A stretch of DNA of 64,000 nt from Phragmitibacter sp965284365 (GTDB taxonomy: Bacteria; Verrucomicrobiota; Verrucomicrobiia; Verrucomicrobiales; Verrucomicrobiaceae): the NCBI GenBank assembly GCA_965284365.1, contig OZ260079.1, positions 186,001-250,000 of the forward strand, read 5' to 3'. How positions within the stretch are numbered: the first letter of the stretch is position 1; each line of letters opens with the position of its first letter. The notes beneath the pieces are model-generated. The model worked only from the letters and a program-made list of their open reading frames with translations. It did not search any database and was not told the origin of the DNA. Positions 7,396-16,473 of this stretch are shown one piece after another. The position numbers and the translations under genes are program-made.

Positions 7396-8208
7396 TCATT
7401 GCTTGGTTGTCGGAGCAGGAGCCACTCCGTGATCGCGGATCTTGGGTGAATCAAAAATCTTCAATGCCGACGACCGTATTTGTTCAGCCTTTTCAGGGAA
7501 ACCGGCACCGGCGTAAATGTCGATGGCACTCGTGATGCCTTCGATGAACCTCCGTTCAGCTAGCTTGCGTAAATCAGGACGCTTATCCTGCATTCTTTTG
7601 TAGATATCGGTGTTGGTTCGAATGACGCTTTCGGGGCTACGCTCGTGGCGCACCAGAATTTCGAAGCGTTTTGCTTTAAGCAGGGCATCACGTGCCCATA
7701 TGTACAATGACTCTGCGTACTCTGGATTGTCCTGTTCAATCGCAGCAAAGAGATCGGCCGATTTCGCATCCTGTTCAAGCCACTCATTGAAAGCTGTTAC
7801 CTCTCTGAACGCTATCTGCAGGTAAATGTCATCTTTCAATTCAGGTGACCTCTTCTTTTTCGCCGCTGCGCGCATAGCGGCATCACTGCGGTCACGGTGT
7901 TCCAGCAGCGACTTCATCGCTGGCGGGTAGTTTAAAGCCACCTGGTGCCAGTCGTAGCACAGGTTGTAAACAGTCAGGAAGAAAACGTCAGGCTTTAACG
8001 ATTCGATATTGGCGAACATCCACTCATGAATGGCAAGCGCCTTCTCATACTCCCCCGCATTCAGATGCGCTCGCGCTGCGAGAAACGATTTGTTGGGTTC
8101 CAACTTGGGATCATAGATGGTCCCTGTCCCGTCCGCGCCTTTTGCAGAAAGGCCTAACATGCAGATGATGCTGGCTCCCAACAATACTGCGAGATGATTT
8201 CCTTTCAT
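7396..8208 (-). CDS. Secreted helical-repeat protein of unknown function
   Basis: A 270-residue protein with an N-terminal signal peptide (MKGNHLAVLLGASIICMLGL, likely cut after SAKGA). The mature part is helical. The stretch FLAARAHLNAGEYEKALAIH near residue 42 reads as a TPR-like helix pair, and further helices follow (AFNEWLEQDAKSADLFAAIE). I recognise no enzyme family. It is probably periplasmic. The upstream gene lies 63 bases away on the same strand. Confidence 0.55.
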   Translation of the reverse strand: MKGNHLAVLLGASIICMLGLSAKGADGTGTIYDPKLEPNKSFLAARAHLNAGEYEKALAIHEWMFANIESLKPDVFFLTVYNLCYDWHQVALNYPPAMKSLLEHRDRSDAAMRAAAKKKRSPELKDDIYLQIAFREVTAFNEWLEQDAKSADLFAAIEQDNPEYAESLYIWARDALLKAKRFEILVRHERSPESVIRTNTDIYKRMQDKRPDLRKLAERRFIEGITSAIDIYAGAGFPEKAEQIRSSALKIFDSPKIRDHGVAPAPTTKQ

Positions 8209-8271
8209 GATACCACTGTAAATCTTAGCGCAGTTTCAACACATGCCCAGTCGAATTCAGACCTGGCACCC

Positions 8272-9333
8272 TCAAGGCTTCCATCCCGGCAAGGCCGCCG
8301 ACTGTTTCACCCAGGTCTTCATCTGCTTCTCATCGAGTCCTGCGTCTTCATAAATATCAACCCAGCGGCCCTCGCCGCTCTTCTCCGTGAAACCGGGCGG
8401 CAGGGGCTTCAGTGAGACGCCGTTGAAGAAAGTAACCCTGACGTACTTCGTGAGGACGTGGCAGGAGAGGAACCAGCCCTGGCCCTCCATCCCATAAAAG
8501 GGCGAGTTCCACTTTACCGCTTTCTTCACCTTGGGGACGGTGCGCGTGATGATGGCATCCAGGCTTTTGCCGATCTCGTGTTTCCAGCCCGGCATGGCCG
8601 CGATGTAAGCCTGCACGGGAGGGTCACCATCGCCTTTGGCAATTTGTGGATTGCCGCCGGAGAGCAGGACGACACCGGCCTTTTCGCCGGTTTCACCTTT
8701 AGCAGACTTGGTCTTGGCACCAGCCCTGCCTTTGTCTTTTGATGACGACTTGGTCGGCGGGTCATGCAGACCTCTTCCTTCCAGAATCTGCGGCACGAAT
8801 TTCTCGATCCTGTCGGCGCGTGTCTTCGATTGCTTGGCACCGTTGATAAACAGGATGTAACCGCGCTGCCGTCCTGGGGTCAGGGCTGCGAAGGCAGCTT
8901 TGAATTTGGCATCGTCAGCCATCTTGGCCTGCAACTCTTCGGGGAACGGTTCCGGGCTCGTCTTGAATTCCACCTTCTGGCCTGACTTCTCCAGTTCAAT
9001 GGCTTCCTTGATGAATGCTTTCAAGACCGATTTCGTTTTCGTGATCTCTGCGCTACTACGGAACAGGATGCGCTTCGCGGACTGGGAGTTCTCGCCCGGA
9101 CTCCCGAGACGGCCATCAGGATCCTTCAACAAGACGCCTTTGAAAAACATGAGCGCCACGCTTTCCTTGAAGGGCTGAAGGATAAGCATATTGCTCTCAC
9201 CGAATGCATACGTGGGCTTCCCCCACTTCAAGTCCTCGGTAAGCGGATACTCGAGGATGACCTCCCGCAGGAGTTCCATCTCCTTCCGCCAAGCCTTGGC
9301 CTTCTTCAAATACTCATCAACTTTTGGATTCAT
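8272..9333 (-). CDS. DUF1801-YdeI-DUF1801 fusion protein
   Basis: A 353-residue soluble protein made of three recognisable pieces. Residues 1-110 form a first DUF1801 (YdhG-like) domain (PLTEDLKWGKPTYAFGESNM, then VALMFFKGVLLKDP). Residues 145-195 form a YdeI/OmpD-associated segment (ALTPGRQRGYILFINGAKQS, then KTRADRIEKFVPQILEGRG). After a Lys/Ser/Gly linker, residues 238-353 form a second DUF1801 domain (VPKVKKAVKWNSPFYGMEGQ, then VRVTFFNGVSLKPLPPG). DUF1801 proteins adopt an SRPBCC-like small-ligand fold of unknown role. The first two are commonly fused as YdeI; the extra third domain is less usual. Confidence 0.75.
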   Translation of the reverse strand: MNPKVDEYLKKAKAWRKEMELLREVILEYPLTEDLKWGKPTYAFGESNMLILQPFKESVALMFFKGVLLKDPDGRLGSPGENSQSAKRILFRSSAEITKTKSVLKAFIKEAIELEKSGQKVEFKTSPEPFPEELQAKMADDAKFKAAFAALTPGRQRGYILFINGAKQSKTRADRIEKFVPQILEGRGLHDPPTKSSSKDKGRAGAKTKSAKGETGEKAGVVLLSGGNPQIAKGDGDPPVQAYIAAMPGWKHEIGKSLDAIITRTVPKVKKAVKWNSPFYGMEGQGWFLSCHVLTKYVRVTFFNGVSLKPLPPGFTEKSGEGRWVDIYEDAGLDEKQMKTWVKQSAALPGWKP

Positions 9334-9353
9334 GGAGAAACAGGTTGAGCCGC

Positions 9354-9839
9354 TTATTTGCTTTTCATTTTTTTGATGAATTCTTCGACCTGCGCCTTCC
9401 GATATTCAGCAGAGTCCCGTTTGGCTTGCTCTTTATATCTATAGATTTTAAAAGGTGCGAAAATCGCTCCCGGCATGAGCAAAACAGCTGAGATGATCAG
9501 ACACCGAGCATGCCATGATTTTATTCCAAAATTCCCAAAAATGGTAGCGAACGCCAAACCAATCGGGATACCCGGAATTAGTATCAGGTAATGGGCAGCA
9601 AGAAGCGCCTTCGCGCACCCGACATAGAAGGCCAAGGTGCCTAAAGGCGGATAGTCAGCACTCTCCCCAGCCCGGCGTAGCGGGTAATCAAGCGCTATTG
9701 AGGACACACCCCAGGACAACCAGCACCATCCGACAAAGACAGCGATCATGATCACAGCGATCAACGCCTTAGTCGCGAACATCACCCACCTATACCGTCC
9801 ATTTGGGACGATTGTAGAGTTAGGTTTCGTTTCGTTCAT
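9354..9839 (-). CDS. Hypothetical membrane protein
   Basis: A 161-residue protein with three to four hydrophobic segments (about residues 22-47, 73-105 and 130-150) and a lysine-rich cytoplasmic tail ending KAQVEEFIKKMKSK. I do not recognise the family. It ends 20 bases upstream of the DUF1801 fusion gene start on the same strand, so the two may be co-transcribed. Codon use is less G+C-rich than in its neighbours. Confidence 0.5.
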   Translation of the reverse strand: MNETKPNSTIVPNGRYRWVMFATKALIAVIMIAVFVGWCWLSWGVSSIALDYPLRRAGESADYPPLGTLAFYVGCAKALLAAHYLILIPGIPIGLAFATIFGNFGIKSWHARCLIISAVLLMPGAIFAPFKIYRYKEQAKRDSAEYRKAQVEEFIKKMKSK

Positions 9840-10000
9840 GCGTTCTAGCTGACATTATCGTGCGAGAGACCTGACTGAACCAAGTTTTCGAAGATGTAGC
9901 CGTCGTATTGCACATCAAAGCACCTCGCTCGCGTCAAAGCCCGAAAAAAAATCTCCTCAATCCTGTTCCCTTTCCCTCTGATCGTGGATAACATTTACCT

Positions 10001-10294
10001 ATGATCGCCGACCACCTCAGCCAGCTTCGCCGGGCGCTCCTGGAGTCTGACTCCGTTCCGGAAACCACCAAGGCCGAACTTCTCCGTCTCCTGGCTGCGG
10101 CTGAGAATGAAGCAGCCAATCCGGCAGGTGAAGCTATGTCCCAGACCTCGGAAACCGCGACAGTGTCGGCCGAAGGCGAGCCAACCGTGCTGGAGCAGCT
10201 CAAGACGTCCCTTGAGGAACTGGAGAATTCGCACCCCGAAGCCACCGGCTTTGTGAACCGCTTCGCCACCGTCCTCGCGAACATGGGCATTTGA
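10001..10294 (+). CDS. DUF4404 family protein
   Basis: A 97-residue acidic protein. The ends fit DUF4404: a starting LSQLRRALLESDSVPETTKA helix, then a closing HPEATGFVNRFATVLANMGI. The middle is low complexity (Ser/Glu/Thr). The family is small and helical with no known function. It stands upstream of the nuclease/esterase fusion with a 57-base gap and could share its transcript. Confidence 0.65.
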   Translation: MIADHLSQLRRALLESDSVPETTKAELLRLLAAAENEAANPAGEAMSQTSETATVSAEGEPTVLEQLKTSLEELENSHPEATGFVNRFATVLANMGI

Positions 10295-10351
10295 TCAGAC
10301 CAGAAGGGATCAATCTCGCCCGCCCGCTCTGTCGGTTCCCATTCCTTTTCC

Positions 10352-12103
10352 ATGAAACGGCGGCGCTGGCTACGTTGGCTGCTGACCCTGGCCGCCATCA
10401 TCATCGTCGCTTGCACAGCCTTGATGCTGTGGAATCTGCGGCCTCCCGCGGTCGCCGAACCTGCCGCCTCCATCTTTGAGCTGCGGCCTCCATCCTCTTC
10501 CTCGGCGACACCGCCCATCCGGTTGCGCGTGGTCACGTGGAATGTCTGGGGGCTGCATGTGCTTAGTCCCCGCCGCGCGGAACGTCTCCCCATCATTGCC
10601 CGGGAAACCGCGAAGCTGAAACCCGACATCGTCGGTTTTCAAGAGGCCTACGTGCAAGCGGATCGCCTCGCGCTTCAGTCTGCTTTGGCCCAGGCCGGGC
10701 TGCCTTACACACGTTATTTCCCCAGCGGCCTCGTGGGCAGCGGACTGTTCCTCGTGAGCCGCTACCCCATCGAGTCAGACGGCTTTGTGCGCTTCACCCA
10801 GAATGGCCGACCCGAAATGTTGCAGCACGGTGACTGGTGGGCGGGTAAGGGCATCTCGCTCTCCACCATCAGGCTGCCAAATGGCCTGCCGCTTTTCGTA
10901 GGAAATACTCACTTTCACGCCCGCTACAACAGCACCCGCTACCATCCCACGCAGTTGGCCCAGGCCGCCCAGGTCATCCCACTCGCGAAGCAGGTCCTTG
11001 CTACTGGCTGCCCATCCCTCTGGTTTGGAGATTGGAACAGCCCCTCCGACAGCGATGTGGTGGCGCCCATCGTGGAAGCGGGCGGCTGGCAACTGCTCAA
11101 TCAGAAAACCCCCGGCATTGACCATATCTTTGCAGGCGGCAGTCCCGGCTTCCGTTGGCAGATCTCGAAGGAAGGCGTGCTCAAAGGCCATCTCAGCGCA
11201 GACGACAGAGAATTTGGCGGGAAAAAAATCGATCACCGTGCCCTCGTTCCTTGGAGCGACCACGCCTGCCGCTGGGTGGATGTGGAACTCTCTCAAGTCC
11301 CGCCAAACCTCAACAACATCCCCACCGATCTCACCGTGCCGCCCGTCTCATCCGGCACTCCGGCTGTAGGCAAACGCGTGATCCAGACCACAACAGGCTG
11401 GGAGAAGACCGCCGCGCATCACACCCTCTACCTTCCCACAGACTGGCAACAACCCTCGGCTTCGTCTACGCGTTACCCCGTGCTCGTGGAATACCCCGGC
11501 AACGGCGGCTACCAAAACAAACTTGGGGACACCAGTGACGGCACTGTGGAAGGCTGCGTTATGGGTTACGGCCTTTCCGGGGGACGCGGTCGCATCTGGA
11601 TCTCGCTGCCCTTTCTGGAAAAGAACATCCAAGGCATCACCAATACTCCCAAATGGTGGGGCGATGTCGAAGAGACGAAACGTTATTGCATGGCCACCGT
11701 CCGTGAGGTCTGCCAGCGGTATGGCGGAGACGAAACCCGCCTCGTTCTGATGGGCTTCTCCCGCGGAGCGATTGCGTGCAACTACATCGGCCTGCACGAT
11801 GACAGCATCGCACCGCTCTGGCGCGGCCTATTCGCGCATAGCCACTATGAAGGCGAGTTTAAGCATCCAGCACCCGATGAAGCAGCCTGGCCTGCGCGAC
11901 TGCGTCGTCTCGGTTCGCGCCCTCTCTGGATCAGCCAGGAACTCAGCACCTCAGCCACAAAAGAGACCTTCGCTAGGGTCGGCATCCAAGGCCAATTTAC
12001 TTTCGCGCCGCTCTCCTTCCCGAACCACAGCGCCCGCTGGCTCCTTTGCGCGACGCCGCTGCGCGATCAGGCCCGAGCTTGGCTGCAGGATGTGTTGAAA
12101 TGA
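10352..12103 (+). CDS. Endonuclease/exonuclease/phosphatase domain fused to an alpha/beta hydrolase
   Basis: A 583-residue protein with an N-terminal membrane anchor or signal (WLLTLAAIIIVACTALMLWN). Residues 50-320 show the EEP superfamily motifs in order: VVTWNVWGL, GFQEAY, NTHFHARYN, WFGDWNSP, IDHIF and WSDHA. These residues serve metal binding and catalysis in neutral sphingomyelinases and DNase-I-like phosphodiesterases. From residue 345 a second domain of the esterase type begins (YPVLVEYPGNGGY), with nucleophile elbow GFSRGA (Ser near residue 470) and a late NHSARW that can supply the catalytic His. Both halves look active, and such a fusion is unusual. Likely periplasmic; a lipid or phosphodiester substrate handled in two steps is a guess. 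Confidence 0.75.
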   Translation: MKRRRWLRWLLTLAAIIIVACTALMLWNLRPPAVAEPAASIFELRPPSSSSATPPIRLRVVTWNVWGLHVLSPRRAERLPIIARETAKLKPDIVGFQEAYVQADRLALQSALAQAGLPYTRYFPSGLVGSGLFLVSRYPIESDGFVRFTQNGRPEMLQHGDWWAGKGISLSTIRLPNGLPLFVGNTHFHARYNSTRYHPTQLAQAAQVIPLAKQVLATGCPSLWFGDWNSPSDSDVVAPIVEAGGWQLLNQKTPGIDHIFAGGSPGFRWQISKEGVLKGHLSADDREFGGKKIDHRALVPWSDHACRWVDVELSQVPPNLNNIPTDLTVPPVSSGTPAVGKRVIQTTTGWEKTAAHHTLYLPTDWQQPSASSTRYPVLVEYPGNGGYQNKLGDTSDGTVEGCVMGYGLSGGRGRIWISLPFLEKNIQGITNTPKWWGDVEETKRYCMATVREVCQRYGGDETRLVLMGFSRGAIACNYIGLHDDSIAPLWRGLFAHSHYEGEFKHPAPDEAAWPARLRRLGSRPLWISQELSTSATKETFARVGIQGQFTFAPLSFPNHSARWLLCATPLRDQARAWLQDVLK

Positions 12104-12243
12104 GCACCTCCGTTCTGAAGATGCCTGTTACCGCATGTTTCATACGGCCGCGCCCAAGGTTTGACTCGATCTTCCCACGCGGGGGCATTTCGCTGTCATG
12201 ACCCTTCGCGCGCGTTCCTTCCTCATCTTGCTGCAAACTTCTT

Positions 12244-14787
12244 ATGGCCAAATCCGCCTCCGTGCCCCCTCCGGAGATCCCACTGAGCGACCTATACTTG
12301 GCCATCGTCGACTCCTCAGAAGACGGCATCATCAGCAAGAAGCTCGACGGCACGGTGACCAGTTGGAATGCCTCCGCGGAGCGTATTTTTGGGTATACTG
12401 CTGAGGAGATGATTGGGAGGTCCATCCTCACCGTCATCCCACTGGAGCGCCGCAGTGAGGAAACGCTTATCCTCGGGCAGATCAGCCGGGGGGAGCGTAT
12501 TGCGCACTTTGACACCCAGCGCGTTACCAAGTCGGGTACCCTGGTGGACGTGTCCCTCACCATCTCGCCTATCAAGAATGCGGAGGGAATTATTGTCGGC
12601 GCCTCAAAAGTCGTCCGGGACATCACCAACCGGCGACAGACCGAACAGCTGCTCCGCTCCCAACAATCGAAGCTCGAAATCGTGAATCAGGTTGGCGCTG
12701 CTCTCTCTGGAGAGCACGATCTGCAAAAGCTTGTACAGGCCGCAACCGACGCCGGCCGCACACTCAGTGGAGCCGCTTTCGGCGCCTTCTTTTACAATGT
12801 CTCGAACGACAAAGGCGAGTCCTACATGCTTTACACCCTTTCGGGTGCGCCACGGGAGGCGTTCGAGAAGTTTGGCATGCCCCGCAATACACCCGTCTTT
12901 GCCGCAACCTTTTCCGGTGAGGGCATCGTCCGCGTGGATGATATCACTCAAGATCCCCGCTATGGCACCATGCCTCCCCACCATGGCATGCCCGAGGGTC
13001 ACCTGCCCGTCCGGAGTTATCTAGCCGTGCCCGTCGTTTCCCGCACGGGCGAAGTCGTGGGAGGGCTCTTCTTCGGTCATCCAGAGCCCGGGGTTTTCAC
13101 TCAAGAGTCGGAGACGCTGCTCGGTGCCGTCGCCGCTCACGCCGCCGTCGCGATTGATAATTCTCGGCTATACGAGGCTCTCCAAAAGGAAATCCAGACG
13201 CAGCGCGAAATGGAACTCGCCCTGCGGGAGTCCGAGGAGCTCAGCTCAAAGGTTCTTAATGCCAGCGCTGACTGCGTCAAAGTTCTCGATCTCGAAGGCC
13301 GCATTGTCTCGATGAACATTCCAGGCCTTCGTCTCTTCGGCCTGAAGGATCTCGAACCTATCCGTCTGAAGTACTGGCCGCTGCTTTGGCCCGAAGAATC
13401 GCGGGAAATGGTGAGGTCGTCCATGCAGGAGGCGGCGACCGGAAAGACCGTCCACTTCGAAGGCATCTGCCCGAATTCCGAGGGGCTCGCGAAATGGTGG
13501 GATGTTTTAATTACGCCGCTGTTGGATGCTGAAGGGCGCGTCACCCGGCTGACCGCCACTTCGCGGGATGTCACCGAGCAACGCCGGACAGCGGAAAAGA
13601 TCAGCGCCGCCGCCGCCGAAGCCGAACGGCAGAGCCGCATGAAGGACGAATTCCTGTCGACGCTCTCCCACGAGTTGCGCACTCCACTGCAGTCCATCCT
13701 CGGCTGGATCCAGATCCTGCAATCGGAAGATCGCACCGAGGAAGATCTGACGCAGGGTCTGGAGGTCATTGACCGCAATGCCCAGGCCCAGACCCGCATC
13801 ATTGAAGACCTTTTGGACATGAGCCGCATCCTTTCCGGTAAAGTCCGGCTCGATGTGCAACCTGTGGAACTCTCTCCAGTCATTGAAGCGACGCTGGACA
13901 CGGTTCGTCCCTCAGCGCAGGCCAAAAACATCCGCCTGCAGGCCGTGCTCGACCCCATGGTCAAACCCGTCGCGGGTGATCCCAGCCGCCTCCAGCAGAT
14001 CCTTTGGAACTTGCTCAGCAACGCGATCAAATTCACCCCGTCTGGCGGCCGTGTGCAGGTATTACTTGAGCGCGTGAACTCGCATATCGAGGTGAGTGTG
14101 GCTGATACGGGTCAGGGCATTTCGCCTGAGTTCTTGCCGTATGTCTTTGAGAGGTTCCGGCAGGGAGATGCCGCCACGACGCGCCGTCACGGCGGCCTCG
14201 GCCTTGGCCTCGCCATTGCCAAACACCTGGCCGAGCTGCACGGCGGCAGCATTCGCGTCAAAAGCCCCGGCGAAGCGAAAGGCACAACCTTTACCGTTAT
14301 GCTCCCGCTCGCGGCGATTCACATCCCCAGCGAAGAGTCATCCCGCCGTCATCCTACTGCTCCAGAGCAAGTCGCTACCACGCCTAAACCTCAGGCTCCA
14401 AGCCTCCGCGGCATCTCAGTTCTCGTGGTCGATGACGAACCGGACGCCCAGGCGGTCCTGGCCAAGATCCTCTCCAATGCGGGTGCCACCGTAAGGACGG
14501 CTTCTTCTGCGCGGGACGCCTTAACCTCTTTGAAAGACCGGGTACCAGATGTGCTCGTTAGCGACATCGGCATGCCGGTGGAAGATGGCTACCACCTGAT
14601 CCGCACGGTCCGAGCCCTCCCCCCCACAGAAGGCGGTCGCACGCCTGCCATCGCGCTCACGGCCTATACTCGCACGGAAGATCGCATTAAGGCCATCTCG
14701 CATGGCTTCCAGATGCACCTCTCCAAACCCGCAGACAGTCTGGAGTTGCTCACGCTCGTCGCCAGTCTCTCTGGGAAGAAGGCTTAG
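12244..14787 (+). CDS. Hybrid sensor histidine kinase/response regulator (PAS-GAF-PAS-HisKA-HATPase-REC)
   Basis: An 847-residue cytoplasmic signalling protein with no membrane segments. Order: PAS at 15-130 (DGIISKKLDGTVTSWNASAE), GAF at 155-310 (containing RSYLAVPVVSRTGEVVGGLF), second PAS at 325-450, HisKA with phospho-acceptor His476 (LSTLSHELRTPLQSI), and HATPase with N-box LWNLLSNAIKF and glycine box RRHGGLGLGLAIAKHL. A receiver domain at 720-845 holds DDEPD and phospho-acceptor Asp774 (VSDIGMPVEDGYH). The attached receiver implies a phosphorelay or self-control; no DNA-binding partner is adjacent. The ATG at 12244 is preceded by AT-rich sequence. The input signal is unknown. Confidence 0.9.
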   Translation: MAKSASVPPPEIPLSDLYLAIVDSSEDGIISKKLDGTVTSWNASAERIFGYTAEEMIGRSILTVIPLERRSEETLILGQISRGERIAHFDTQRVTKSGTLVDVSLTISPIKNAEGIIVGASKVVRDITNRRQTEQLLRSQQSKLEIVNQVGAALSGEHDLQKLVQAATDAGRTLSGAAFGAFFYNVSNDKGESYMLYTLSGAPREAFEKFGMPRNTPVFAATFSGEGIVRVDDITQDPRYGTMPPHHGMPEGHLPVRSYLAVPVVSRTGEVVGGLFFGHPEPGVFTQESETLLGAVAAHAAVAIDNSRLYEALQKEIQTQREMELALRESEELSSKVLNASADCVKVLDLEGRIVSMNIPGLRLFGLKDLEPIRLKYWPLLWPEESREMVRSSMQEAATGKTVHFEGICPNSEGLAKWWDVLITPLLDAEGRVTRLTATSRDVTEQRRTAEKISAAAAEAERQSRMKDEFLSTLSHELRTPLQSILGWIQILQSEDRTEEDLTQGLEVIDRNAQAQTRIIEDLLDMSRILSGKVRLDVQPVELSPVIEATLDTVRPSAQAKNIRLQAVLDPMVKPVAGDPSRLQQILWNLLSNAIKFTPSGGRVQVLLERVNSHIEVSVADTGQGISPEFLPYVFERFRQGDAATTRRHGGLGLGLAIAKHLAELHGGSIRVKSPGEAKGTTFTVMLPLAAIHIPSEESSRRHPTAPEQVATTPKPQAPSLRGISVLVVDDEPDAQAVLAKILSNAGATVRTASSARDALTSLKDRVPDVLVSDIGMPVEDGYHLIRTVRALPPTEGGRTPAIALTAYTRTEDRIKAISHGFQMHLSKPADSLELLTLVASLSGKKA

Positions 14788-15245
14788 GAACAAGTCAACA
14801 ACAGCGCCCGACTCCGCTCCATCGGCCCGCACTACCGTTCCGTTCGGCAGCAGGACACTCACGACGCCGTAGAACGGATTTCTAAATTCGTTCGGCCGCA
14901 CCCCGTGCGTCAGAATGTCCAAATATTTCTCCTCCTCCAACGCCCCGCACATCCCCATCAGTCTCAGGCGCACTCAACCAACAAACGCCTCCAACGCCCG
15001 CCCTGTCTAACCCCCACGCTCGCACCTCACTCATCAAGACAGTTGCGCAAATCCTGAATCCGGCTATCAGATGCCTCAAACAGTCCCAGCTTCAGGCATT
15101 GAAGGCAGGGAGGCACCCGGCATCGGCCCCTCTCACACCTTTCCTATTCGGTGCGGTCCTGTTTCATCATCTGGCAGATCGACCGCCTTCTATCTCACCC
15201 TCCACAACAGCCAACACACTCCCACCTCTACCTGTTCAGTACTCT
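14788..15245. other. Intergenic region with one dispersed hairpin repeat
   Basis: About 458 bases between the hybrid kinase and the L,D-transpeptidase. It contains a copy of the 42-bp hairpin repeat at 14864-14905. Short open frames on both strands have no family character. The transpeptidase promoter must lie near its right end, but I could not pick -35/-10 boxes with confidence. Confidence 0.5.
14864..14905. repeat. Dispersed 42-bp hairpin repeat, copy 1
   Basis: The head ACGCCGTA is followed by an imperfect palindrome at 14872-14893 (arms of 10 bases with one G-T wobble, apex CT) and a C-rich tail. The same layout occurs at 26297 and 27687. Confidence 0.6.
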
Positions 15246-16268
15246 ATGCGGTTCTTACTCCCTCTCGTCACCACCGTCCTCGCGGCATTGCTACCTCTCG
15301 GCACGTCCTCCGCGATGGACATGCCTTCTTTTCATACCAAAGGCACTGCCACGAACAAACCGACCGGCCCACTGAAACCCGGTGAGTATTGGTGGCTGCC
15401 CCAACTCTCTCCCACGGGCCCCGTCACGATCCTCGTGAGCATCCCGAACCAGATGATGCACGTCTACCGCAATGGCGTCCTCATCGGCCGCTCCACGGTC
15501 AGCACCGGCTCGAAGGGGCACTCCACTCCCGGTGGTGTATTCACGATTCTGGAAAAGCAAAAGACGCACCGCTCCAGCACTTATGACAACGCGCCCATGC
15601 CCAACATGCAGCGCCTCACTTGGAGCGGCATCGCCATGCACTCTGGCAATTTGCCCGGCTATCCTGCCAGCCATGGCTGCGTCCGTCTTCCCTATGACTT
15701 CTCGAAGCTCCTCTTCCCCATCACGGAAAGAGGCGGCACGGTCGTGATTGGTGATAGCAAAAAGAGCCAGCCCTATCTGGCTTCCGACCCAGGTCTGATG
15801 CTGGCTCCGAAGGATTTCGATCGTTCCATGCTCGCCGAGCAATCTAAGAACGAATATGACTGGCGCCCTGAGCGTAGCACGGCCGGCCCGATCACCATCG
15901 TGATCAGCAGCGCAGACAAGACCATGTATGTCTATCGTAACGGCACGCCCATCGGACGCGCTGCCGTGGATATCGCAGCCGGTGGCTTCCTCGGCACCCG
16001 CAAGGATCTCGGCAACCATGTCTTCACCCTTCTGGACGGCGCCACCAATACACCGAGCCGCTGGGCTCCCGGCCACACCGCTCGCCGCTGGGCAGGCACC
16101 ACCGTCTCCGGTCCCAAGCAAGATGCGGATGACATCGGCAAGCGCCTCGCCTTCAATCCCGAGTTCGCCAGCAAGCTCGACGACGTCCTCACTCCCGGAG
16201 CCACCGTCATCGTGACAGACCTCCCGGCCGTGCGTGACGCTGTTCGTGGCAAGGTGCTGGAGCACTAA
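15246..16268 (+). CDS. L,D-transpeptidase with two YkuD domains, the second lacking catalytic residues
   Basis: A 340-residue exported protein with signal peptide MRFLLPLVTTVLAALLPLGT. The first YkuD domain (about 55-170) begins GPVTILVSIPNQMMHVYRNG and ends with the active-site block at 132-149: His132, His143 and Cys145 in HSGNLPGYPASHGCVRLP. It would form 3-3 peptidoglycan cross-links or attach proteins in the periplasm. A second YkuD-like domain (about 212-330) repeats the opening (GPITIVISSADKTMYVYRNG) but has no SHGC motif, so it looks inactive and may bind cell wall. The ATG at 15246 is chosen because the signal peptide follows directly; upstream in-frame codons are not protein-like. 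Confidence 0.85.
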   Translation: MRFLLPLVTTVLAALLPLGTSSAMDMPSFHTKGTATNKPTGPLKPGEYWWLPQLSPTGPVTILVSIPNQMMHVYRNGVLIGRSTVSTGSKGHSTPGGVFTILEKQKTHRSSTYDNAPMPNMQRLTWSGIAMHSGNLPGYPASHGCVRLPYDFSKLLFPITERGGTVVIGDSKKSQPYLASDPGLMLAPKDFDRSMLAEQSKNEYDWRPERSTAGPITIVISSADKTMYVYRNGTPIGRAAVDIAAGGFLGTRKDLGNHVFTLLDGATNTPSRWAPGHTARRWAGTTVSGPKQDADDIGKRLAFNPEFASKLDDVLTPGATVIVTDLPAVRDAVRGKVLEH

Positions 16269-16323
16269 GCTTTTCCGGCTACCTCGCTCGATTCCATTGA
16301 TCATCCATCCCTGTCCAACCCGG

Positions 16324-16344
16324 CCTGCCCGGGACTTGGGCAGG
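16324..16344 (+). terminator. Hairpin downstream of the L,D-transpeptidase
   Basis: A 7-bp perfect stem, CCTGCCC/GGGCAGG, with a 7-base loop, 56 bases after the stop codon. Only a broken T-rich stretch (GATTCTGCTTTT) follows, so intrinsic termination would be weak. Confidence 0.35.
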
Positions 16345-16473
16345 GATTCTGCTTTTCAGGGACAGCAAATTTCCAACTCCGCATTGCCTCTATTTGAGGA
16401 TTCAAACATATTCGTGCGTATCGTTACTAATGAGTATCCCCGGTAGCCCGGTTTGAACTGATCCAGCCTGATT

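Noticed and set aside
14521..14973. Minus-strand open frame of 150 codons after the hybrid kinase
   Set aside because: It overlaps the receiver domain and its free part is the translated hairpin repeat copy 1.
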